Shown here in pieces: positions 57,940 to 64,000 of a DNA stretch of 64,000 nucleotides. The DNA lies in assembly GCF_003337715.1 (NCBI RefSeq), contig NZ_QPIX01000007.1, positions 62,001 through 126,000 on the forward strand, in the 5' to 3' direction. A program made the position numbers and the translations under genes. Positions within the stretch are counted from its first letter, which is position 1; each line of letters starts with the position of its first letter. The stretch is from Ciceribacter lividus. Its GTDB lineage: Bacteria; Pseudomonadota; Alphaproteobacteria; Rhizobiales; Rhizobiaceae. The notes beneath the pieces are model-generated. The model did no database searches. It was given only the letters and a program-made list of their open reading frames with translations, and was not told where the DNA came from.

Positions 57940-58326
57940 TTACTCGACGAGATTGATTTCCTCGGTCTCGCCGCCGGAGCAAACGTAGCAGCAGTCGCTG
58001 CAGGTCTCGGCGTTGTCCGGTCCCGTTCCCCAGTAGGTGCCGCGGTCACCGGAAACCCAGGCGCCGTAGCAGATCGATTCCCCCTCGTCGCAGGAAAGCG
58101 GAATCTGTTTCGTCTCGCCGTCATCGAGATAGAAGACCTGATTGTTTCCCGGCCAGACGTAATCGCGGTCCTGGCTGTAGAGTTCGACTTCCACTGCGTT
58201 CGAATGTTCGTTGCGCATGACAAATGTGACATCGGCGGCAAGCGCAGGCACAGCCGCGGAGAAAAATATACTAGCCGTCAGAAGAAGACCCGCAGGCCTG
58301 CATATTGCCGAAACGAAAAGCGTCAT
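57940..58326 (-). CDS. Exported Cys-rich protein of unknown function (128 aa)
   Basis: The protein has a signal peptide (ICRPAGLLLTASIFFSAAVPALA, cleavage before ADVTF). The mature domain is about 95 residues, starts TFVMRNEHSNAVEVELYSQDRDYVWPG and looks all-beta. The C-terminus carries the cluster CSDCCYVCSGG, plus two further cysteines in SCDEGESICYG. This gives six cysteines, an even number suited to disulfides or metal binding. I recognise no named family. It is probably periplasmic or extracellular and is transcribed alone. Confidence 0.7.
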   Translation of the reverse strand: MTLFVSAICRPAGLLLTASIFFSAAVPALAADVTFVMRNEHSNAVEVELYSQDRDYVWPGNNQVFYLDDGETKQIPLSCDEGESICYGAWVSGDRGTYWGTGPDNAETCSDCCYVCSGGETEEINLVE

Positions 58327-58480
58327 GGGATATCCCCCAGTTCCCGAGTGTTTTCTGTCAGCGAATCGCTAGCATGACGATCCGGCCTTACGGGAGAGCT
58401 GAAACAGCGCGGAGTGCGCCCTTTTTTGGCACAACCCGTGACTCTGGTTCAGCCTTCGGAGCCAAAGCAGTCTGGGCCGA

Positions 58481-59020
58481 TCACACGTCTGCAGCCGGGG
58501 CGAGGCGTTTGTAGAAGACCGTGGTCGCGCAATAGCGGCCATCCGGGAACAGCGCGTAGTCCGGGATAACACCGGAACGTACCCAGCCGAAGCGTTCGTA
58601 GATCGCCTCCGCGGGTTCGCCGGTCGCCGTGTCGAGGACGAGCAGCCAGCGTCCGCGCGCCCTCGCCTCCCGCTCGGCAGCCATCATAAGCAGCCGCGAC
58701 AGACCGCCGCCGCGGGCGGCGCGGTGCACGAGAAGCTTCATCAGGTCCGCCCGATGAGGCTGGTTCGGCTTCAGCGCGAAACCGACCTGCACAGTCCCGA
58801 TGACACGCCCGACTGCGTCCTCGGCAACGAGAAGCAGCACCTCATTCCGACCGACAGCGGAGGCAACTCCCCGCCAATACGCCACCGCGTCGGCATCCGC
58901 CAACGGCGCCATGAAACCGACCGAGGCGCCGCCGTCGACACAGTCGCAGAGCACGTCACAAAGGTCGGGGACACGGGCAAGCGCTTCTTCTTCGTTCAGC
59001 AGGCGAATGAGGGTGGACAT
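58481..59020 (-). CDS. GNAT-family N-acetyltransferase
   Basis: The 179-residue protein has the acetyl-CoA motif KLLVHRAARGGGLSRLLMMAAEREARARG, the beta4 strand VIGTVQVGF and the C-terminal GEPAEAIYERFGWVRSGVIPDYALFPDG. This last block is characteristic of the PAT/PseH-like and antibiotic-type small-amine acetyltransferases. The substrate is unknown. It follows the XRE-cupin regulator by 24 bp on the same strand and is therefore probably its co-transcribed target. Confidence 0.9.
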   Translation of the reverse strand: MSTLIRLLNEEEALARVPDLCDVLCDCVDGGASVGFMAPLADADAVAYWRGVASAVGRNEVLLLVAEDAVGRVIGTVQVGFALKPNQPHRADLMKLLVHRAARGGGLSRLLMMAAEREARARGRWLLVLDTATGEPAEAIYERFGWVRSGVIPDYALFPDGRYCATTVFYKRLAPAADV

Positions 59021-59044
59021 GAAAGGCTCCGGGAGAGGTTTGCG

Positions 59045-59623
59045 TCAACGTGGGCCGAGGTCGATGACCACGGCATAGCGGGCGGGTTTGTCGGTCGGGT
59101 TGCGAAAAGCATGCACCTCACCGACGTTCATGTGCAGACAATCGCCGGCAGCCAGGCGATAGGTCCGTTCGCCGACCGTCAATTCCATTTCGCCCTCGAA
59201 CAGCCACACATGCTGCCATTGGGTGCGGCTTGCCGGCTGGCTGCCGAAACGGACCTCCGCCGCGGGCGGAAACTCGACCTCGACGACATCCACCCGTGCG
59301 CCGGTCCCTGTCGGCGCCACCGTCCTGCGCAGATAGCCGCTTTCCGGATCGCGCCAGATCGGCTGGTCGACACGGCGCGCCAGAGGCTCGGACGCGTCGC
59401 CGGCGGTATCGAAGAAGACCGACAGCGAAAGGCCAAGCGCCGAACAGAGCCTCGCCAGCAACACGGCCGTCGGACTCGCCTCCGCGCGCTCGATCCGCGA
59501 GATCATCGCCCGACTGACGCCGGACATTTCTGCAAGCTGGTCGAGCGTCAGCCCGCGCTCGCTGCGCAGCGTTCTGACGCGCGTTCCAATCGACCGGGCG
59601 AGCTCTTCCTCAGTGTTTTCCAT
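59045..59623 (-). CDS. XRE-cupin transcriptional regulator
   Basis: The 192-residue protein begins MENTEEELARSIGTRVRTLRSERGLTLDQLAEMSGVSRAMISRIERAEASPTA, an XRE helix-turn-helix. A C-terminal cupin sensing domain follows (WQHVWLFEGEMELTVG, AGDCLHMNVGEVHAFRNPTD). This class, as in PuuR and SutR, often controls adjacent acetyltransferase or polyamine genes; the GNAT gene downstream fits that. The ATG has no ribosome site, but a TATAAA lies 9 bases upstream, so the mRNA may be leaderless. An ATG 24 bp upstream is an alternative. Confidence 0.9.
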   Translation of the reverse strand: MENTEEELARSIGTRVRTLRSERGLTLDQLAEMSGVSRAMISRIERAEASPTAVLLARLCSALGLSLSVFFDTAGDASEPLARRVDQPIWRDPESGYLRRTVAPTGTGARVDVVEVEFPPAAEVRFGSQPASRTQWQHVWLFEGEMELTVGERTYRLAAGDCLHMNVGEVHAFRNPTDKPARYAVVIDLGPR

Positions 59624-59676
59624 TATGTAAGATTTATATGATCTCATATTGGAGTCAAGGGAGCTCGTCGGCGCAT

Positions 59677-60198
59677 TCAGGTGTCGAGCGCTATCGCCAG
59701 TTTCGCCAGAAGGCGCCCCAAGTCTGCCTTCTCTTGCTCGTCGAGGCACTTCAGCAGATCGGCCTCGACCGCCATGTCGGCGCGAAAGGCTGCCTCAGCC
59801 CGCTCGCGACCGAGAGTCGTCAGCTGCACGGGAAGGCTGCGCCCGTCCTCGGCGCTCGGGGGGCGCTCGACGAGGCCGGCCCTCTCGAGACGCGCGAGCC
59901 TCGGGGTCAGGCCACCCGACGTGATCATCAATTGCTGAAAAAGCTCTGTCGGACGAAGACGATAGGGAGGACCCGACCGCAGCAGCGTGGCGAGCACGTC
60001 GAACTCACCTGTATCGAGGCCATGCTCGGCAAACACCGCCTCGATGGGCGGCCGAACCTTCAGCGTTATCCACCGCGCGCGACCGAGAATCGCCATGCCG
60101 ACCGTGTCCAGGTCCGGGAGCTCCTTTGACCACTGGCGCCTGCGCACGCCAACGTGATCATGCTGCAGATCTTGCTCCGAAGCAAATTGTCTTGCCAT
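59677..60198 (-). CDS. MarR-family transcriptional regulator
   Basis: The 173-residue regulator has the winged helix-turn-helix with FDVLATLLRSGPPYRLRPTELFQQLMITSGGLTPRLARLERAGLVERPPSAEDGRSLPVQLT, a clear MarR domain. Start: ATG behind GAGGAAATACCTTT. It is divergent from a DoxX gene. A 20-bp palindrome between them, 16 bp from its start codon, is the likely operator for both. The effector is probably a phenolic or electrophile, as in other MarR-DoxX pairs; this is inference. Confidence 0.93.
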   Translation of the reverse strand: MARQFASEQDLQHDHVGVRRRQWSKELPDLDTVGMAILGRARWITLKVRPPIEAVFAEHGLDTGEFDVLATLLRSGPPYRLRPTELFQQLMITSGGLTPRLARLERAGLVERPPSAEDGRSLPVQLTTLGRERAEAAFRADMAVEADLLKCLDEQEKADLGRLLAKLAIALDT

Positions 60199-60213
60199 AA
60201 AGGTATTTCCTCA

Positions 60214-60233
60214 TTATCTTTCCAGAAAGATAA
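60214..60233. promoter_or_regulatory. Predicted MarR operator
   Basis: TTATCTTTC-CA-GAAAGATAA is a 20-bp inverted repeat in the marR-doxX intergenic region. A further copy of the right half, GAAAGATA, lies at 60258-60265, which would suit a second dimer contact. Confidence 0.75.
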
Positions 60234-60312
60234 AGCGGCGTGAGGCTCTTCTCAAGAGAAAGATACACCGCGAAGGCACTTCGGACCTGGAACCGAGAGA
60301 GGAGAACGACCG

Positions 60313-60702
60313 ATGAAAGAGGAAATGATCGCCCTTTGGGCCGGGCGCGGCCTGTCGCTGATTTTCGTGCTGTTCATGCTCGGGGCTTCCGTAGCGCCCA
60401 AGTTACTCGGCATGCCGGTTGCGGAAGAGACACTCGCGGCCCTCGGCTGGCCACACGGCTATGCCAAGATGATCGGCGTCATCGAACTGACCTGCGTGGT
60501 GCTCTACCTGTTTCCACGTACCAGCCTGCTCGGCGCGGTGCTGATGACCGGTCTCCTCGGAGGCGCGATCGCGACACAGTTACGCGTCCAGAACCCGCTC
60601 TTCACCCACGTGTTCTTCAGCTTCTACATCGCCGCCTTCATGTGGGGCGGACTGTGGCTACGCATGCCGGCCATACGGGCGGCCTTGCCCTTTTTGCGCT
60701 GA
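60313..60702 (+). CDS. DoxX-family membrane protein
   Basis: The 129-residue protein has four predicted membrane helices with LSLIFVLFMLGASVAPKLLGMPVAEETLAALGWP, then MIGVIELTCVVLYLFPRTSLLGAVLMTG, the DoxX arrangement. DoxX-like proteins are associated with thiol or quinone redox homeostasis in some bacteria. Start: ATG behind GAGAGGAGAACGACC. It is divergent from the MarR regulator and probably under its control. The stop is 5 bp from the convergent SnoaL-like gene. Confidence 0.9.
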   Translation: MKEEMIALWAGRGLSLIFVLFMLGASVAPKLLGMPVAEETLAALGWPHGYAKMIGVIELTCVVLYLFPRTSLLGAVLMTGLLGGAIATQLRVQNPLFTHVFFSFYIAAFMWGGLWLRMPAIRAALPFLR

Positions 60703-60707
60703 CCGCG

Positions 60708-61109
60708 TCAGCCCCCGACCTGACGGATCCAGTCAGGAAGGTTGTAGTAGTTGGATATCCGCATGACCTTGCCGTCCCGCAGTTCGAAGAAGGCGCCGGC
60801 CGGAAGAATGTATTTCTGGCCGTTCGCTTCGGGCAACCCCTCGTCGGTCATGAGGTATTCGCCATTGACGATGAATTCGGCGGCGCCGCGCCGTCCGTCC
60901 GCGCTCGTCATGACCACCATGTCGGTGAGTTCTTCCCTGTAGCAGCGGTTCATGTGTTCCATGAAGCGTGCGAAAGCGGCCTTGCCGACCTGGCGCTCAC
61001 CCTGATTGATGTCATGAACGACGTCGTCGGTCAGCAGTGCCAGAAAGGCTTCCATGTCGCCGGCGTTGAAGGCTTCATAGTAGGCGCGGATCGTGTCGGC
61101 AGCGGTCAT
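60708..61109 (-). CDS. SnoaL/NTF2-like ketosteroid-isomerase-fold protein
   Basis: The 133-residue protein begins MTAADTIRAYYEAFNAGDMEAFLALLTDDVVHDINQGE, the standard SnoaL/NTF2 start. It continues RQVGKAAFARFMEHMNRCY and ends GKVMRISNYYNLPDWIRQVGG. Such proteins are isomerases, hydrolases or binding proteins; the activity is unknown. Start at the second ATG because GAGGA lies 7 bases upstream; an ATG 6 bp earlier is less likely. Confidence 0.88.
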   Translation of the reverse strand: MTAADTIRAYYEAFNAGDMEAFLALLTDDVVHDINQGERQVGKAAFARFMEHMNRCYREELTDMVVMTSADGRRGAAEFIVNGEYLMTDEGLPEANGQKYILPAGAFFELRDGKVMRISNYYNLPDWIRQVGG

Positions 61110-61191
61110 GGGCATTCCTCGTGGAGAAGCGGGACTTGGATCGAAGGTTCCGGGACGGTATAACCGCTCGCAAACGGACTGAAAACACTTC

Positions 61192-61785
61192 ATGGCCCTC
61201 ACGATCCAATCCTTTTCCGGCGGCGACGTGGCCGCCTTCGTCGACGACCTTGCGCGGCTGCGGATCACCGTGTTCCGGGATTTCCCCTACCTGTATGACG
61301 GCGACCTCGCCTACGAGCGCAACTATTTGGCCACGTATTCGCGATCCGAAGGCTCAGTCTTCGTACTTGCAATCGATGACGGTCAGGTCGTCGGTGCGGC
61401 CACAGGAACCCCGATGGTCGGAGAAACGGACGAGGTGAAGGCACCGTTCCTGGCTGCCGGACGTGACCCCGCCGAGCACTTCTACTTCGGCGAAAGCGTG
61501 CTCCTCTCCGACTATCGCGGCCGAGGCATCGGCGTGAAATTCTTCGAAGGCCGCGAAGCGCAGGCGAAAAAACTCGGCCTGCGCTATACCACCTTCTGCG
61601 CCGTCGAGCGCGCTGCAGACCATCCGCGAAGGCCCGCTGACTACGTGCCTCTCGATTCTTTCTGGACGAAGCGCGGGTACACCCATCATCCTGAACTTCG
61701 AACGACCTTCTCCTGGCGCGACCTCGACGAGGCCGAGGAAAGCCCGAAGCCCCTCTCTTTCTGGATACGGGACCTCCGTTCATGA
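61192..61785 (+). CDS. GNAT-family N-acetyltransferase (nitrilase partner)
   Basis: The 197-residue protein has the acetyl-CoA motif LLSDYRGRGIGVKFFEGREAQAKKLGLRY and the unusual conserved-looking C-terminal RPADYVPLDSFWTKRGYTHHPELRTTFSWRDLDEA. It is larger than ordinary GNATs. Its stop overlaps the start of a nitrilase-superfamily gene (ATGA). Proteins that join a GNAT to a carbon-nitrogen hydrolase are known in other bacteria, which suggests that the two act together. The substrate is unknown. Confidence 0.88.
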   Translation: MALTIQSFSGGDVAAFVDDLARLRITVFRDFPYLYDGDLAYERNYLATYSRSEGSVFVLAIDDGQVVGAATGTPMVGETDEVKAPFLAAGRDPAEHFYFGESVLLSDYRGRGIGVKFFEGREAQAKKLGLRYTTFCAVERAADHPRRPADYVPLDSFWTKRGYTHHPELRTTFSWRDLDEAEESPKPLSFWIRDLRS

Positions 61786-62657
61786 CCAAGATCACGCTTG
61801 CCAGTTGCCAGTACAAGATCGACCTGATCGAGACATGGGAGGATTACGTCCTCCACCTCACCCATCTTGTCCGCGCAGCGGTCGACAGCGGGGCAAAGCT
61901 CTTGCTGCTGCCCGAATATTCGGGCCTCGTGCTCGCCGGCCAGCTCGACCCGCAGACACGGTCGCACCTGCACGGCTCCATCGCCGGCATCCAGCCGATG
62001 ATCCCGGACTGGCTCGAACTGTGCGAGAAACTCGCCCGCACCCACGGCATCGTCCTGCAACCGGGCTCGGCGCCTGTGCGCGACCCCGATGGAGAATACC
62101 GCAACCGGGCCTGGCTCTTCGGTCCCGACGGGCTGATCGGCCACCAGGACAAGATCATCATGACCCGCTTCGAGCGGGAACAGTGGGGAATTGCGGCAGG
62201 TGAGGAAGGGCTCCGCAGTTTCGAAACGCCTCTCGGCACGCTCGGCATCCTCATCTGCTACGACAACGAATTCCCGATGCTGGGCCGCAAGCTCGCGGAC
62301 ATGGGTGTCGAGCTTGTTCTCTCGCCGAGCTGCACCGACACACTGGCCGGGGCCTATCGCGTTCGTATCGGCGCGCAGGCGCGAGCATTGGAAAACCAGA
62401 TCGCGGTGCTCGTCTCACCGACAGCAGGCAATGCGCCATGGTCCCCCGCCCTCGACGAGAACAGGGGACGTGCGGCCCTTTACGTTCCGCCGGACTACGG
62501 CATGCCGCCTTCGGGTGTCTTTGCGGAGAGCGAGAGCGACGATGTCAACGAAAGCCGGTGGCTGATAGCCGAGATCGATCTTGCAGAGGTGTTGCGACTG
62601 CGAACCGAGGGCCAGGTCGCCACGCGACGCGATTGGCCCGAACAATTTGCCGTTTGA
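61782..62657 (+). CDS. Carbon-nitrogen hydrolase (nitrilase superfamily)
   Basis: The 291-residue enzyme has the Glu-Lys-Cys triad: Glu45 in LLLPEYSGLV, Lys124 in IGHQDKIIMTRFE and Cys159 in GILICYDNEFPML. Such enzymes hydrolyse amides, carbamoyl groups or, rarely, nitriles in the cytoplasm. It is translationally coupled to the upstream GNAT. The amide substrate might be a product or substrate of that acetyltransferase, but this is inference. lepA follows after 72 bp. Confidence 0.93.
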   Translation: MTKITLASCQYKIDLIETWEDYVLHLTHLVRAAVDSGAKLLLLPEYSGLVLAGQLDPQTRSHLHGSIAGIQPMIPDWLELCEKLARTHGIVLQPGSAPVRDPDGEYRNRAWLFGPDGLIGHQDKIIMTRFEREQWGIAAGEEGLRSFETPLGTLGILICYDNEFPMLGRKLADMGVELVLSPSCTDTLAGAYRVRIGAQARALENQIAVLVSPTAGNAPWSPALDENRGRAALYVPPDYGMPPSGVFAESESDDVNESRWLIAEIDLAEVLRLRTEGQVATRRDWPEQFAV

Positions 62658-62729
62658 TCGAGCATTTGTGGGCGTCTCGCCGAACTTCCTGCTAGTCGGC
62701 CCCATCCGTCACTGCTATATGCGCTGCCC

Positions 62730-64000
62730 ATGAGCACATCGTCCCGTACGCCCCTTGACCATATCCGCAACTTCTCGATCGTGGCCCACATCGACCACGG
62801 CAAGTCGACGCTGGCCGACCGGCTGATCCAGACCTGCGGCGGCCTCGCCGAGCGCGAGATGTCGGAACAGGTTCTCGACTCGATGGATATCGAGCGCGAG
62901 CGCGGGATCACCATCAAGGCGCAGACCGTGCGCCTGCACTACAAGGCGAACGACGGTGAGACCTATGTGCTGAACCTCATCGACACCCCCGGCCACGTCG
63001 ACTTCGCCTACGAGGTGTCGCGCTCGCTCTCGGCTTGCGAGGGATCGTTGCTCGTCGTCGACGCCTCTCAAGGGGTCGAGGCCCAGACGCTCGCCAACGT
63101 CTATCAGGCGATCGACAACAATCACGAACTGGTCACCGTACTCAACAAGGTGGACCTGCCCGCCGCCGAGCCCGAGCGGATCAAGGAGCAGATCGAGGAA
63201 GTCATAGGCATCGATGCTTCGGAAGCGGTGCTGATCTCGGCCAAGACCGGCCTCGGCATCCCCGACGTGCTAGAAGCGATCGTCCACAAACTGCCGCCGC
63301 CGAAGAGCGAAGGCGGCGAGAAGGCGCCGCTCAAGGCCCTGCTCGTCGACTCGTGGTACGACACCTATCTCGGCGTCATGGTTCTGGTGCGCATCCTCGA
63401 CGGCGTGCTGGTGAAGGGCCAGCAGATCCGCATGATGGGCACAGGCGCGAAGTACACGGTCGAGCGCGTCGGCGTGCTCACCCCGAAGATGGTCAATGTC
63501 GACAGCCTCGGTCCGGGCGAGATCGGCTTCATCACCGCCTCGATCAAGGAAGTCGCCGATACCCGCGTCGGCGACACGATCACCGACGATAAGCGCCCGA
63601 CGGCACAGGCCTTGCCTGGCTTCAAGCCCGCCCAGCCTGTCGTGTTCTGCGGCCTGTTCCCGGTCGACGCCGCCGATTTCGAGGACCTGCGCGCAGCCAT
63701 GGGCAAGTTGCGTCTCAACGATGCGTCCTTCTCCTTCGAAATGGAGAGCTCCGCTGCCCTCGGCTTCGGCTTCCGTTGCGGCTTCCTCGGCCTCTTGCAT
63801 CTCGAAATCATCCAGGAGCGCCTGGAGCGCGAATTCAACCTCGACCTCGTCGCCACCGCCCCTTCGGTTGTCTACCAGATGACCCTGACGGACGGCACCG
63901 AGAAGGAATTGCACAACCCGGCCGACATGCCGGACGTCGTGAAGATCTCGGAAATCCGTGAGCCGTGGATCAAGGCGACGATCATGACGCCGGACGAATA
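62730..64000 (+). CDS. lepA: Elongation factor 4 LepA (partial, runs off the window)
   Basis: LepA is a ribosome-associated GTPase that acts in initiation and back-translocation. The visible 423 codons hold the GTPase domain: P-loop AHIDHGKST, switch block [18 protein letters not shown] and NKVD. Domain II and the EF-G-like domain III ([17 protein letters not shown]) follow. The window ends inside domain V. The ATG has no ribosome site. CTATAT, the rhizobial -10 consensus, ends 9 bases upstream, so a leaderless transcript is possible. Confidence 0.96.
   Translation, partial: MSTSSRTPLDHIRNFSIVAHIDHGKSTLADRLIQTCGGLAEREMSEQVLDSMDIERERGITIKAQTVRLHYKANDGETYVLNLIDTPGHVDFAYEVSRSLSACEGSLLVVDASQGVEAQTLANVYQAIDNNHELVTVLNKVDLPAAEPERIKEQIEEVIGIDASEAVLISAKTGLGIPDVLEAIVHKLPPPKSEGGEKAPLKALLVDSWYDTYLGVMVLVRILDGVLVKGQQIRMMGTGAKYTVERVGVLTPKMVNVDSLGPGEIGFITASIKEVADTRVGDTITDDKRPTAQALPGFKPAQPVVFCGLFPVDAADFEDLRAAMGKLRLNDASFSFEMESSAALGFGFRCGFLGLLHLEIIQERLEREFNLDLVATAPSVVYQMTLTDGTEKELHNPADMPDVVKISEIREPWIKATIMTPDE

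Overview
The window looks like a chromosomal segment of an alphaproteobacterium of the order Hyphomicrobiales (Rhizobiales), most likely Rhizobiaceae and Ensifer/Sinorhizobium- or Agrobacterium-like. The evidence is high GC with rhizobial codon use, a Rhizobium-type phospholipid N-methyltransferase (pmtA) in front of pyrF, the BioR-controlled bioBFDAZ cluster, an Irr-type operator in front of a membrane-bound ferritin gene (mbfA), and a group III truncated haemoglobin. I see no insertion sequence, prophage, CRISPR array, tRNA or rRNA gene. Gene density is high and most genes are intact housekeeping or metabolic genes.

Layout. 1-5.1 kb: tail of an unidentified gene, then pmtA - histidine phosphatase - pyrF (tightly packed), a secreted beta-helix protein, a DUF1330 gene, an NDUFA9-like NAD(P)-binding protein and a small exported peptide. 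5.1-11 kb: uppP (minus strand), the GST - queG - SDR operon, an RlpA-like exported protein behind a promoter region with two perfect palindromes, and an RsmB-type RNA methyltransferase. 11-17.8 kb: an iron-type cluster of imelysin, di-haem DUF1111 protein, second imelysin, Tat-exported DUF1513 protein and tspO, followed by a thioesterase and an MTA/SAH nucleosidase-like protein. 17.9-20.5 kb: guaA and an exported protein of unknown function. 20.5-26.3 kb: the divergent bioR regulator and the overlapping bioB-F-D-A-Z operon, with two BioR palindromes between them. 26.3-34 kb: a GlxA-type AraC regulator with an isochorismatase-like hydrolase, DUF488, an ArsC-like protein, ybaK, an M29 aminopeptidase, an EamA exporter and xseA. 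34-37.5 kb: a Gtr-like sugar-transfer module (GT-C membrane enzyme, DPM1-like GT2, GtrA). 37.5-44 kb: oxidoreductases, LysR and AraC regulators, a GNAT and an EamA exporter. 44-49.2 kb: infC-rpmI-rplT-pheS-pheT on the minus strand. 49.3-55.1 kb: hydrolase, transglutaminase-like protease, MFS exporter, mbfA divergent from a truncated haemoglobin, and an orphan TRAP binding protein. 55.1-64 kb: a 430-bp non-coding gap, an acetylpolyamine amidohydrolase, a secreted hydrolase, a Cys-rich exported protein, two regulators (XRE-cupin and MarR) with DoxX and SnoaL-like proteins, a GNAT-nitrilase pair and the start of lepA.

The most interesting material is (i) the imelysin/di-haem/imelysin/DUF1513/TspO cluster, which reads as a periplasmic iron- or haem-handling pathway with two imelysins that differ at the metal motif; (ii) a compact set of predicted operators: BioR, Irr/ICE, FNR/NnrR, CtrA, MarR, LysR and several unassigned perfect palindromes; (iii) a predicted AUU start and intergenic terminators in the infC-rplT-pheST region; and (iv) a 430-bp gap between convergent genes that may hold an RNA gene. 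Functional statements rest on motif recognition only; no database search was run.
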